A model generated the notes under the pieces. That model was not told where the DNA came from and searched no databases. It saw only the letters and a program-made list of their open reading frames with translations. The translations under genes and the position numbers were made by a program. A stretch of 64,000 bases of DNA from Paenibacillus sp. cl123 (lineage in GTDB: Bacteria > Bacillota > Bacilli > Paenibacillales > NBRC-103111): assembly GCF_900101595.1 (NCBI RefSeq), contig NZ_FMYY01000011.1, positions 10,173 through 74,172 on the forward strand. The letters are read 5' to 3'. Numbering within the stretch: the stretch's first letter is position 1; each line of letters opens with the position of its first letter. Shown in pieces: positions 1 to 8,703 of the stretch.

Positions 1-121
1 GAGCGGGAGCGGGTTAATCGGTGTTTCGTCACGGCTAAGGACGAGAAACCCTGCTTGCGGAACAGCCCCTCAGCATGCGGCATTCCTCCAGCCGCAAAGC
101 CCCATTTACCGCCAATCTGGC

Positions 122-3100
122 TTAAATTTCAGGATACGGCTCGTATAGAGGGGCAACATGGCCGATGATGTCGGCGACATCCGCTCTGTCGAAGCTGCCG
201 TCTCCATTCACGTCCAGCACCTGATCCGTCCGCCGCAGGAAGTCGGAAAGTTCTGCGATGCCGAGCGTACCCGGATAGAGCCGCGACAGATGATCCGTCA
301 GCCAAGCGGGATTGTAATGAACCGTGACGTTTCCGCTGAGCCCCTGCGTTTCATAAAGGCCCGGAGCCATATATACAACTATAAAAGCCGCCGAACCGTT
401 TTTGATCGCCCTGAGCTTACCATCAGCAGTCGTTTTGACCACGAGAGCATTGGAAGAATGCACAGACAGCAGGTTGCCCGATATATCCTCCCGGCTGCCG
501 TCCGAATAATGAGCGATCAGAACCAGCTGTCGTTCCTCGCCCGGACTCAGGCTCAAGTCGCTCTCCTCCAACTCCACGTACAGCAGGGAACGGCCTCCGG
601 TCAAGGTCAGCTCGGGAGCCATCGGGAAGGCGGTCGCCGTATAGACGCTGCTTGTCGCAGTCCCGCTCTGTGCGGTTACTTTGTAATTGCCGGCAGGCAC
701 GTCGAAGTAATAGGCGAGTCTCGCTCCGTCCGGAGTCTGAGCATACAAGTGATACTGGCCATACACGGATGTGCCGACAGCTGCCCCGTATACAGCATCC
801 TGCACATAACCGTTACCCTCCAAACGGACGGTAACCGTGTCCGCCGCAATCCCCTGCAGCACAATCTGGCCGCTGATACGGAATACGTCGATAACAGGTC
901 TTTCCTCGACTCGAATCGTTTTCACCGCCGGGGCAATAGGCAACAGGCTGTCATACACCGCATAGCTCACTGTGTAGATGCCCGGCTGCTCCGGCAGATG
1001 GAATGACGACCCGGCACCCAAGTCGACAGGTATGGAATAAGTTTGCGGGCCCGCAAAGGTCAACATGCCCGAAAGCTTGCCATCCCCCTCACGCTCAGGG
1101 TCAAAATAAGTGATAGCTGTCACCGTATTGCCGCGTCCGTCCAGCACTTGCAGCAGTCCCGGACTTGTCAGGGCGCCCGCCGTATAGGCGTCGTTTTCGC
1201 TCAAGCCTATGCTTGCCGTCAGATTCGTATCCGCCCCAAGCATCCTCTCGCCATCCAGCTGCGGGTTAGGATGCTCGAAGGTGTAAAACATGGGCCCGAA
1301 GATGGGAAACGTCTCTTCTCCTTCAAAGGAAGGAAACGCCATGTATTCTGTTGCGAGCTTCGTGTAAGGATGTTTGCTCGCGTATATCGTCTGCTCGTAT
1401 AAACGCATCTCGGCAAAATAGTTGCTTGCCGCGGCATGCCCCGGCGCCTCCAGATGCAGACCCATAAGATACGTTTCCACTCCGCTTTCATTGTGCATAT
1501 CCGGCAAAACGCGCGCCATGTCCGCTTGTTCGAATACGAGCCGGTGTGCGGCGGGCGAATATGCATAATCGCTTTTCAGCAAATAAAACAACCGATCGTC
1601 GCCTCCGCGGGCCGTCAACCGGAAATTATACCGCCCCGGCTGCAGAAGCGCATCCTCATCGACCTGTCCCGTCAGCATCGCCAAGCCCGATTCATCCTCC
1701 AGACCGAACCAGACGCTGCCCATCGGGTCAGGCTCGGTCTCCAGGCCGGACAGCTCGATCTCCAGCGGAGCCATAGCCGACTCATCGAGAATAAACACAT
1801 GCCGTGGCTGATCGAGCAGCTCCGCACCTGTTAATACGCGATGCAGCGCGTAATTCCGCTCCCCGGAGCCAGTGATCAGCAGCGGATAGGTCCGGCCAGG
1901 CTCCAGACCGGACGGAGGCGGCACACGGACGGTTTTGGTCGTCAAGTTCTGCGAGATATACGGGAGCTCGTAGTTCTCGTACACATAAGCTCCGCCTTCC
2001 TTATGCGAGAACTGCAGCTCGATGCTTTCGCCCCACTTGGTGTTCTCGATCTCGAACGTCAGCCAATCGGTCTGCCCGGCAGAGAGCAGCCGCCCCGGCA
2101 CATTATAGATATATTCCATAGTTTTCACTTTAAAAATTTGCTCCAGCGTCTGATAGCCGGGAGCGCTGATTGTCAAACGGACGGTCTCCTCCGGCCGCTT
2201 GCCGGCAAACTCCAGAAAGAAGCTCGAATTCGTCCGGTTTGTTTCCCCCTGCACCAGTTTCCAAGAGCCATCCTCCTGCTGCAGCTCCAGCCGAATATCG
2301 TAGCTGTCCAGCGGATTGCCATCCGTATCTGTGACCTCTCCTCCTACTCTGCTCGGGTCGTAATACTGCACCCCTTCCACTTCTGCGGGCTCCAGCACGG
2401 GGCCGCCGCTTGTGTCGAGACCGAGGCTGCCGTCCGTATTGCCTCCCCAGGCCCATACTTTGCCGTCCGCGTCCACCGCGTGGGCGAAACCCGTCCCGGC
2501 TGCAACAGCAGCGAGCGTTCTTGTCTCCATACGCTCCGCGAAGGCCGGCGGCAGCTTTAGCTCGCCTGCCATCCCATCTGCGAGCACGCCGTTCCAGTCG
2601 CGGCCCCATGACAGCAGCCGCCCCGCTCCGTTCACGGCAAGTCCGAACGTACTGCCGGGCGCAATCGCCTGAGCCCCGTGCAGCCCGCTGACGATGCTCG
2701 GCCCGTCGATCACATCCGGCTGCACCCCGGCGCCTATCGCCGTGCCCAGCCCCAATTGGCCCGAGGCATTCGCTCCCCAGGCATACACCGTTCCGTCGGC
2801 CAATACGGCGAAGCTCGAGTCGGAGCCGGAAAGCGCCGCGATGCGGACAACTCCGGTCAAAGGAGACATGTTATCCTGCAGCACCAGCGCCGGCTCCTTG
2901 ACTTTGGCGATCTCCGTATGATCCTGTCCCGCTTGCCCATACGTATTGTCTCCCCATGCCCAGACGCGGCCCAGCTCATCCAGGGCCAGCATATGGCTCC
3001 TTCCGGCCGCTATCGCCGTTACATTCACAGGAATAGAGACGGGCGCAGCCAGCCGCGACATGTCATCCGAACCGTTGCCAAGTTGTCCGCTGCTTCCCTC

Positions 3101-3661
3101 TCCCCACGTCCAAACTTTCCCGTCCTCGCGCAGCGCCGCCGTAAATCGGCCTCCCGCCGCTACAGCCGCGAAGTCGTCCGGCAGCTCGCCGTAGCCGATC
3201 TCCCGTACCTGATCGACGGGCACGGAGCGATTGATGCTGTCGCCGGTTCCGAGCTGGCCGTAGGCGTTGTCTCCCCAGACGTATACGGTACCCTCTTCGC
3301 TCAAAGCTACGCTATGCCTCTCGCCGGCGGAGATATCCGCAGCCTTCACGAACATCATCGCTTTCTGAGGGCGATGATTGGCCGGATCATTCAAGCTGCC
3401 GTACACGCCGAGCTGCCCGTAAGCGTTCGCCCCCCATGACAAGACGGTTCCATCCGAGCGCAGCGCGAGAGCAAAGTTCTCGCCTGCTGATGTTTTGACC
3501 ACCGACAGCGGTCCTGCCTCAGCCTGTCCGCCCGAGGGCGGCTCCGACAAAACGGCCGGAACGACGGCCTGGGCGGAGGCAGGCGGAGGCGGAATCGCAA
3601 CCCCCAATGCGAGCAAAGAAGCAAGCAGCCATCCCCACCGGCGTTTATGTATCACTTTCAA
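122..3661 (-). CDS. Secreted seven-repeat RCC1 propeller protein with Ig-like and dockerin-like C-terminus
   Basis: A hydrophobic signal sequence (residues about 8-35) is followed by seven RCC1-type repeats, each with a VxxWGxNxxGQLG core (residues about 55-440), enough for one seven-bladed beta-propeller. A carboxypeptidase-regulatory-like segment follows (about 440-520), then a long beta-rich region, a Big-type Ig-like domain (about 1070-1120) and a terminal DVNGDGSFDRADVADIIGHV calcium-loop motif resembling half a dockerin or an EF-hand. The protein is probably exported and surface or matrix bound; its ligand is unknown. The longest frame opens with TTG at 3673, but AAGGGGG directly abuts that codon, so I prefer TTG at 3661, with GTG at 3655 also possible. 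Transcription runs toward the left edge and no partner gene is visible. RCC1 repeats are common in large Paenibacillus exoproteins, so the fold is solid and the function is not assigned. Confidence 0.85.
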   Translation of the reverse strand: MKVIHKRRWGWLLASLLALGVAIPPPPASAQAVVPAVLSEPPSGGQAEAGPLSVVKTSAGENFALALRSDGTVLSWGANAYGQLGVYGSLNDPANHRPQKAMMFVKAADISAGERHSVALSEEGTVYVWGDNAYGQLGTGDSINRSVPVDQVREIGYGELPDDFAAVAAGGRFTAALREDGKVWTWGEGSSGQLGNGSDDMSRLAAPVSIPVNVTAIAAGRSHMLALDELGRVWAWGDNTYGQAGQDHTEIAKVKEPALVLQDNMSPLTGVVRIAALSGSDSSFAVLADGTVYAWGANASGQLGLGTAIGAGVQPDVIDGPSIVSGLHGAQAIAPGSTFGLAVNGAGRLLSWGRDWNGVLADGMAGELKLPPAFAERMETRTLAAVAAGTGFAHAVDADGKVWAWGGNTDGSLGLDTSGGPVLEPAEVEGVQYYDPSRVGGEVTDTDGNPLDSYDIRLELQQEDGSWKLVQGETNRTNSSFFLEFAGKRPEETVRLTISAPGYQTLEQIFKVKTMEYIYNVPGRLLSAGQTDWLTFEIENTKWGESIELQFSHKEGGAYVYENYELPYISQNLTTKTVRVPPPSGLEPGRTYPLLITGSGERNYALHRVLTGAELLDQPRHVFILDESAMAPLEIELSGLETEPDPMGSVWFGLEDESGLAMLTGQVDEDALLQPGRYNFRLTARGGDDRLFYLLKSDYAYSPAAHRLVFEQADMARVLPDMHNESGVETYLMGLHLEAPGHAAASNYFAEMRLYEQTIYASKHPYTKLATEYMAFPSFEGEETFPIFGPMFYTFEHPNPQLDGERMLGADTNLTASIGLSENDAYTAGALTSPGLLQVLDGRGNTVTAITYFDPEREGDGKLSGMLTFAGPQTYSIPVDLGAGSSFHLPEQPGIYTVSYAVYDSLLPIAPAVKTIRVEERPVIDVFRISGQIVLQGIAADTVTVRLEGNGYVQDAVYGAAVGTSVYGQYHLYAQTPDGARLAYYFDVPAGNYKVTAQSGTATSSVYTATAFPMAPELTLTGGRSLLYVELEESDLSLSPGEERQLVLIAHYSDGSREDISGNLLSVHSSNALVVKTTADGKLRAIKNGSAAFIVVYMAPGLYETQGLSGNVTVHYNPAWLTDHLSRLYPGTLGIAELSDFLRRTDQVLDVNGDGSFDRADVADIIGHVAPLYEPYPEI

Positions 3662-4229
3662 AATTTCCACCAACCCCCTTATTCACAAATACAACTACCA
3701 AAGCTAGCTCAAGATAAACTCCTCTTCCATTATATCGCGAAGCTGCCCCTGCCGAACATACGAATTAATGAGAAGTTCGTCACAGTTTGCGTAAGAAAAC
3801 CGTCTTACGGGCTTTGGCAATAGTACCTTGCGGCATCCGGCGCACAGACGGACGTGAGGTGGATGATGCCCGAAGCGGTAACTGTTACGAAACTCATCGG
3901 CTCTTAAAGCCGCTTTTCTTAAGATCTTGCTATTTTACAGAACCCAGCGCTCCCCAGATGGAGAAATTGACCAAATATGGACCGGTTCCTGTTTTAAGGA
4001 ATTCCTGGTTCCGTTGCAAATGAAATTCCGCCGATTTCACTCGCCTAGGGTCGCTGATTTCCTTATTTTACTCTTAAACAAATACCCCCGCGAAGCATGG
4101 TTTGGCTGCGTGGCCGAAACGGATGCTCTACGAGGGTACCGGGATAAGGAGAGCCGTTTCTTGTCACAAGACAAGGGGACGACTCCAATAGCTCCAACCG
4201 GCGCCGGAAAACCGGCAGCCGGCCTGGCG
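3662..4229. other. Intergenic stretch with no supported gene
   Basis: About 570 bases lie between the RCC1 gene and the SLH/PrcB gene, both on the minus strand. Several open frames cross it, but none has a ribosome binding site or a protein-like sequence. It must hold the RCC1 promoter; a TATAAT lies on the minus strand near 3731-3736 without a convincing -35 partner. A GC-rich inverted repeat near 4199-4222, just downstream of the SLH gene, has no T-run, so a terminator is not supported. Confidence 0.5.
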
Positions 4230-5150
4230 TCAATGCGCGAAGTCCTGCTCCGCAACAGCTTTATAGGCGGAGGACACGTAGGTGACGGCCTTTGGCTCGG
4301 TGATGACGGCAGCGGTCATGCTGTCCGGGGCGGGGTCGCTCAACGTATACGAGATCACAGCCCGCCCGTCCGCATCGAAACGGATGCCCGTGATGTCGAT
4401 CCCATAACCGGCGGTCGGCTTTTGTCCCCGGGACAGCACCACCTTGTTGACATCGTCGTTTATTTTCTCCACGCTGATCTTGATCTCTTCCTGAGGCTGC
4501 TGCGGCTTCGTCATCCGCTCCACAAATGCCAGCGCGCTATGCACCCAAGCCGCCGCTTCGCCGCGGGTCAGCTCGCGCTTCGGATAAAACTTGCGGTCCT
4601 CGCCAAGCTTCACAATGCCGTGCAGCACCATACGCTGAAGGCTGTCATTCAGATTCGGGTCCATTTCATCCTGGTCGGCGAACTGCACAAGCATTTCGAT
4701 AACCGGGAAGCTTCCTTTCGTGTCGATCGCATGAATGAGCAGATTCGCGAATTGCTCGCGCGTGATCGCAGCTCTGGGGTCCACGTCCTTCGGAATCGGG
4801 AGCCCATTGAGCTGGGCGATAATGAACGATTCGGCATACCATGCGTCGTTCGGCACCTTGGTATAATAATCCGACGCCTCAGGCGCTTTGATGAACTGGA
4901 TGTGAGCCAAGCTCAGCTCGAAGGCTTTCACCAGCATATGAATGCTTTGCGCATAGGTAGCTTGGGCCCGGGGGGCGAAATGCTTCTCATCTATGCCGCT
5001 GACAATTCCCTTGCTTTGCAGCGCAGCTATAGGCGCCTGCAATTCTTCGTCCACGTCGCTGAACGCCAGCGCCGAACCCGCCGTCAAGCTCGCCAGCAAA
5101 GCCGCGCTTACCGCGGCAGTCGTCCATTTCCTCAGCTTTATTCTTATCAT
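4230..5150 (-). CDS. Exported SLH-domain protein with PrcB-like C-terminal domain
   Basis: A basic N-terminus and a hydrophobic stretch ending SALA form a signal peptide. Three degenerate S-layer homology segments follow (about residues 30-85, 90-150 and 160-220), recognisable from motifs such as FSDVDEE, ITREQFANLL and LTRGEAAAWV. They would anchor the protein to secondary cell-wall polymer. The last 70 residues (GYGIDITGIRFDADGR... followed by ITEPKAVTYV) look like the PrcB_C fold seen in several secreted Gram-positive proteins. The longer frame begins at 5222, but the ATG at 5150 has AAAGGTGGAG six bases upstream and gives a normal signal peptide, so it is the likely start. The gene stands alone. 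The PrcB assignment is from sequence pattern only and is moderately sure; the SLH part is firm. Confidence 0.82.
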   Translation of the reverse strand: MIRIKLRKWTTAAVSAALLASLTAGSALAFSDVDEELQAPIAALQSKGIVSGIDEKHFAPRAQATYAQSIHMLVKAFELSLAHIQFIKAPEASDYYTKVPNDAWYAESFIIAQLNGLPIPKDVDPRAAITREQFANLLIHAIDTKGSFPVIEMLVQFADQDEMDPNLNDSLQRMVLHGIVKLGEDRKFYPKRELTRGEAAAWVHSALAFVERMTKPQQPQEEIKISVEKINDDVNKVVLSRGQKPTAGYGIDITGIRFDADGRAVISYTLSDPAPDSMTAAVITEPKAVTYVSSAYKAVAEQDFAH

Positions 5151-5308
5151 TTTCATCTCCACCTTTGCTCTTGGAAAGTATGCTTCGGGTTTCGCCCGAT
5201 TCTCCGCTGTCTTTGTCTGCAAGACGCTGCGGTATCTTCTCAGACGCAGCTTTCCCCTCTATTGTTGCTGAAGCGGGATAGGCCTATGACCCCGTGAGCA
5301 AAAAACGA

Positions 5309-5337
5309 TTGACACCAGAACATTTGTTCCCTATAAT
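5309..5337 (+). promoter_or_regulatory. Near-perfect sigma-A promoter with LexA-like box in the spacer
   Basis: TTGACA at 5309-5314 and TATAAT at 5332-5337 are separated by exactly 17 bases. The spacer contains AGAACATTTGTTCC (5317-5330), an intact GAAC-N4-GTTC dyad close to the Bacillus LexA (DinR) consensus CGAACRNRYGTTYC, with mismatches only at the first and eighth positions. A repressor there would block RNA polymerase directly. The downstream gene starts at 5379. Confidence 0.75.
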
Positions 5338-5378
5338 TGGAATCATCTTACAAAATAAACCAGTCAAGGGTGAGCGAT

Positions 5379-5840
5379 ATGCCGGATAACGTCGGGACAC
5401 TCAGAAGTTTTATATTGAAAGCCAAAACAAATACTTATGCTGCGGGAGAGGGCACTCGGGAGACGGCCAGCCGGGCAGGCGCTAAGGATTATTCTTATGC
5501 GAGCGGCGACTTCAAGTATATGGACAGTTATGTTGGAGAGTTGGATTTCGCCGGACAGGAGATCGTGTGGGAGCATGACCGGCCGATCTGGGCGATGAAC
5601 TATTACGGGACGGCGCTGGACCCTGTGGAAGGCTTCCCCGAATTTTTATTCGAGGCGCTCAGGCTTGTTCCGGAAGAGGCTCCGTACCGCGGACCGCGAC
5701 AGCACAACAGCGATAAGTTCAAATATGTCTGTAGCTGGCACGGTGACATTCATCGCTTCCATGGCGAAGAGCAGATTGTACATAAAGGCAAGATTGTTTA
5801 TCAGCTGCTATTCCATGGCGGTTCTATTCAGTACGGTTAA
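5379..5840 (+). CDS. DUF5680-like protein, probably SOS-regulated
   Basis: This encodes 153 soluble residues with no signal peptide or membrane segment. Features include an N-terminal LRSFILKAKTNTYA motif, a central YMDSYVGELDFAGQEIVW and a C-terminal YQLLFHGGSIQYG, which match the pattern of the DUF5680 family, often found fused behind an Xre-type HTH. Here no HTH is present, so it is a stand-alone copy. ATG at 5379 is chosen over ATG at 5337 because AAGGG sits eight bases upstream and because 5337 lies at the -10 element. The gene is monocistronic, between a consensus promoter carrying a LexA-like box and a hairpin terminator. Biochemical function is unknown; the promoter suggests expression during DNA damage. 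Confidence 0.8.
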   Translation: MPDNVGTLRSFILKAKTNTYAAGEGTRETASRAGAKDYSYASGDFKYMDSYVGELDFAGQEIVWEHDRPIWAMNYYGTALDPVEGFPEFLFEALRLVPEEAPYRGPRQHNSDKFKYVCSWHGDIHRFHGEEQIVHKGKIVYQLLFHGGSIQYG

Positions 5841-5850
5841 TTTTTGCGGC

Positions 5851-5898
5851 AAAACGACTTTTCCTAGATTTAGTAGGAAGAGACATTTGTCGTTTTTT
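5851..5898 (+). terminator. Rho-independent terminator after the DUF5680 gene
   Basis: An outer stem AAAACGAC/GTCGTTTT (5851-5858 with 5889-5896) encloses a smaller TTCCTA...TAGGAA hairpin. The outer stem runs into a T-run starting ten bases after the stop codon. Confidence 0.75.
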
Positions 5899-6030
5899 GT
5901 AAAACATTGACGATATCAACAGAAAAAATAGCATTTTTATATTGACCTAGCCTCTTTCATCATGATACATTGTTATCACCTAGTAATTTAGTTGGGATTA
6001 AATTGTAGAGAGATAGGAGAGAAACAAAGA

Positions 6031-7110
6031 ATGGCTACATGGAAAAAAAGCGCTATGCTCGTGCTGGTTCTCGTATTGTCGATCGCTATGGTCGCTTGCG
6101 GAGCGAAAACTCAGCCGAGTACAGATGCTTCAAACGGCGGGGAAGCCGCAGCGAATAATCCGCTCGCGGGCAAGAAGATCGCACTTATCATGCAAATTAA
6201 TCTGGGCACCTTCTCGGCTCAATATATCGAGGGCGTGAAGGAGCAAGTACAGAAGCTCGGCGGTACGGTTACGGTGAATCCTGCCGAAGGCGACCTCGCC
6301 AAGATGGCTTCCAACCTGGATGCGGCGATCAACCAGAAGGTTGACGGCATTCTGATCGACCACGGCACGGCTGAAGCGCTTGAAGCCGGCGTCAAGAGAG
6401 CGCTGGAGAAGAAAATTCCCGTTGTCGCTTTCGACGCGGATCTGAAGGTGCCGGGCGTTACCGTTCTGGAGCAAGGCGATCAGAAGATGGCTGAGCAAAC
6501 GCTCGAGCAGCTCGCCAAGGATATCGGCGGCAAGGGCAACATCGTGAAGATCTGGGTAGCAGGCTTCGCTCCGATGGAGCGCCGCCAGATCGCTTACAAA
6601 GCGTTCCAGGCCAAATATCCCGACATCAAGGAAGTTGCGGCGTTCGGCGCAGCTACCCAAAACACGGCGCTGGATACACAAGCGCAGATGGAAGCAATCC
6701 TGAAGAAATACCCGAACAAAGGCGATATCACGGCTGTATGGGCCGCTTGGGACGAATTCGCCAAGGGCGCTGCCCGCGCTATCCAGCAAGCGGGACGCAC
6801 CGAGATCAAAATTTATGGCATCGATATGAGCGATGAGGATCTGCAGATGATCCAGGATACTAAAACTTCCTGGGTTGCTTCCGCAGCCGTCGATCCGAAG
6901 GACATCGGACGCATTCAGGTTCGTTACCTGTACCAGAAGATGCATGGCGACGAAACGCCGGAGAAGGTTGTGCTGGAGCCGGTATTCGTCTCCCGTGACC
7001 AGCTGCCCAAAGAGCAAATTTCGACAGCCGATCTGAGCAAGCATGTCAAGGGCTGGGGCGGCAGCGAACAAGGTTATACCGATTGGATGAAAAAAGCCGA
7101 AGTGAAGTAA
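6031..7110 (+). CDS. Sugar ABC transporter substrate-binding lipoprotein (Peripla_BP_4 type)
   Basis: The N-terminus has a short basic head, a hydrophobic core and a lipobox ending VAC-G, so the mature protein would be lipid-anchored outside the membrane. The mature part has the ribose/galactose-binding fold pattern: GKKIALIMQINLGTFSAQYIEG at the first strand, INQKVDGILIDHG, and IYGIDMSDEDLQMIQD in the second lobe. ATG at 6031 has AGGAGA upstream; the in-frame ATG at 5992 would spoil the signal peptide. It is the first gene of a three-gene importer with the ATPase and permease behind it. A weak TTGACC element lies at 5942-5947. The substrate cannot be told from sequence; a monosaccharide or related small polyol is expected for the family. 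Confidence 0.9.
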   Translation: MATWKKSAMLVLVLVLSIAMVACGAKTQPSTDASNGGEAAANNPLAGKKIALIMQINLGTFSAQYIEGVKEQVQKLGGTVTVNPAEGDLAKMASNLDAAINQKVDGILIDHGTAEALEAGVKRALEKKIPVVAFDADLKVPGVTVLEQGDQKMAEQTLEQLAKDIGGKGNIVKIWVAGFAPMERRQIAYKAFQAKYPDIKEVAAFGAATQNTALDTQAQMEAILKKYPNKGDITAVWAAWDEFAKGAARAIQQAGRTEIKIYGIDMSDEDLQMIQDTKTSWVASAAVDPKDIGRIQVRYLYQKMHGDETPEKVVLEPVFVSRDQLPKEQISTADLSKHVKGWGGSEQGYTDWMKKAEVK

Positions 7111-7191
7111 GATACGGCATTGCATACTGTTAATCCCATCGACCGGTCCGGTCCGATGGGATTTTCCATTGAAGGAGCGTGAGTACAACCG

Positions 7192-8697
7192 ATGTCCAGT
7201 TCTGCCAGCCTGTTGCAAATGAAAGGCATCGTCAAGTCGTTCCCCGGCGTGCGTGCGCTGCAGCAGGTCGACTTCGACGTGCGCGGCGGCGAAATTCACG
7301 CGCTGCTCGGCGCCAACGGCGCGGGCAAAAGCACATTAATGAAAGTCCTGTCCGGGGCCTATACCGCCGATGAAGGAGCCGTCATGATTGACGGAACCGC
7401 CTATACGTTCACGCAGCCGCTTGACGCGATCCGCAGCGGAATTCAATGCGTCTACCAGGAAGTGGACACCGCTCTTATCCCGTCGCTGACAGTCGCCGAG
7501 AACATCATGCTGGAGAAGCTGACGGCGGGCAGCCGATGGATCGACTGGAGCGGGATGCAGCGGGAAGCCGCCCGGGTGCTGCAGGAGCTCGGCTTGACCG
7601 GGATTGACGTCCGCCGGCAGGCCGGTGAGCTGTCCATCGCGCAGAAGCAGCTTGTGCTGATCGGACGGGCGCTTGCCCAGAAGGCGAAGTTTATTATTTT
7701 CGACGAACCGACGGCTCCGCTCAGCAATGAAGAAGCCGACCAGTTGTTCCGCATCATGGACAGGCTGAAGAAGGATGGCGTCGGCTGCATCTTCATCTCT
7801 CACCGGCTGGCGGAGGTGTTCCGCATCAGCGACCGCATAACGGTTATGCGGGACGGGCAGCGCATCTCGACGAAGCTTGCCGCCGACACTAACGCCGGTC
7901 TTGTCGTCGAAGAGATGCTCGGCAAGAAGTTCGAGGAGGAGTTTCCGAAGGCGCAGGTGAAGATCGGCGGCACGCTGCTGGAGGCGAAGGGCCTGACCTC
8001 GGGCACCAAGGTTCGCGACGTAACGCTAAGCGTGCGCCAGGGGGAAATTGTCGGCGTCGTCGGGCTCGTCGGAGCCGGCAAAACCGAGCTGTCGCGCGTG
8101 CTGTTCGGCGCCGACCCGCTCGATGCCGGCGAGATTGCGCTGCGAGGCAAGCGTCTTCGGCTGGCAAGGCCGGCCGACGCCGTTCAAGCGGGTCTCGCTC
8201 TCGTGCCGGAGGAGCGGCGCAAGCAGGGCGTGCTCGTCGAGCTGCCGATAATGGCGAATCTGGCGCTGCCGATCCTGAAGCCGCTCAGCCGGCTCGGGTT
8301 CGTCGGACGCGGACGCGAAGCGGCCAATGCCGACGCCCGCATCGCCGAGCTCGGCATACAGCCCGCCAACAAGCACCAGCTTGTCAAATATTTAAGCGGC
8401 GGCAACCAGCAGAAAGTTGCGGTCGGCAAGTGGCTGCCCACCCAGGCCGACATCTATCTGTTCGACGAGCCGACCAAAGGCGTCGATGTCGGAGCCAAAA
8501 GCGATATCTTCCGCCTTATCGGCAAGCTGGCCGAGGAAGGCAAGGGCATTTTGTACTTTTCCTGCGAAATCGCCGAGATTCTGGGGATTGCCGACCGGAT
8601 TCTAGTGATGAGCTACGGCCGGATCGTGAAGGAGCTCTCACGCGAGGAAGCTACGCAAGAACAAATATTGTATTACGCCAGCAGCGGGGAGGCCTAA
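7192..8697 (+). CDS. Sugar ABC transporter ATP-binding protein (RbsA/MglA type, tandem ATPase)
   Basis: Two ABC ATPase domains lie in one chain, as in RbsA and MglA (about 500 residues). The first has Walker A GANGAGKST (about residues 40-48), signature LSIAQKQ and Walker B IIFDEPTAPLS. The second has a diverged Walker A GLVGAGKTEL, an intact signature LSGGNQQKV and DEPTKGVDVGAK. AAGGAGCG lies upstream of the ATG. It would power import by the neighbouring permease using substrate from the lipoprotein encoded upstream. The 81-base gap after the binding-protein gene contains a small GACCGGTCCGGTC dyad, which may hold mRNA structure. The 6-base gap to the permease supports one transcript. Confidence 0.95.
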   Translation: MSSSASLLQMKGIVKSFPGVRALQQVDFDVRGGEIHALLGANGAGKSTLMKVLSGAYTADEGAVMIDGTAYTFTQPLDAIRSGIQCVYQEVDTALIPSLTVAENIMLEKLTAGSRWIDWSGMQREAARVLQELGLTGIDVRRQAGELSIAQKQLVLIGRALAQKAKFIIFDEPTAPLSNEEADQLFRIMDRLKKDGVGCIFISHRLAEVFRISDRITVMRDGQRISTKLAADTNAGLVVEEMLGKKFEEEFPKAQVKIGGTLLEAKGLTSGTKVRDVTLSVRQGEIVGVVGLVGAGKTELSRVLFGADPLDAGEIALRGKRLRLARPADAVQAGLALVPEERRKQGVLVELPIMANLALPILKPLSRLGFVGRGREAANADARIAELGIQPANKHQLVKYLSGGNQQKVAVGKWLPTQADIYLFDEPTKGVDVGAKSDIFRLIGKLAEEGKGILYFSCEIAEILGIADRILVMSYGRIVKELSREEATQEQILYYASSGEA

Positions 8698-8703
8698 CCT
8701 AAG

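Noticed and set aside
3769-3784. TGAGA-AGTTCG-TCACA, near match to the FNR dyad
   Set aside because: One mismatch in the left arm, no aligned -10 element and no sensible target nearby.
3927-5297. Long plus-strand open frame of 456 codons
   Set aside because: It overlaps the well-supported SLH/PrcB gene on the other strand, lacks domain-like sequence and has a His/Arg-rich composition typical of a shadow frame.
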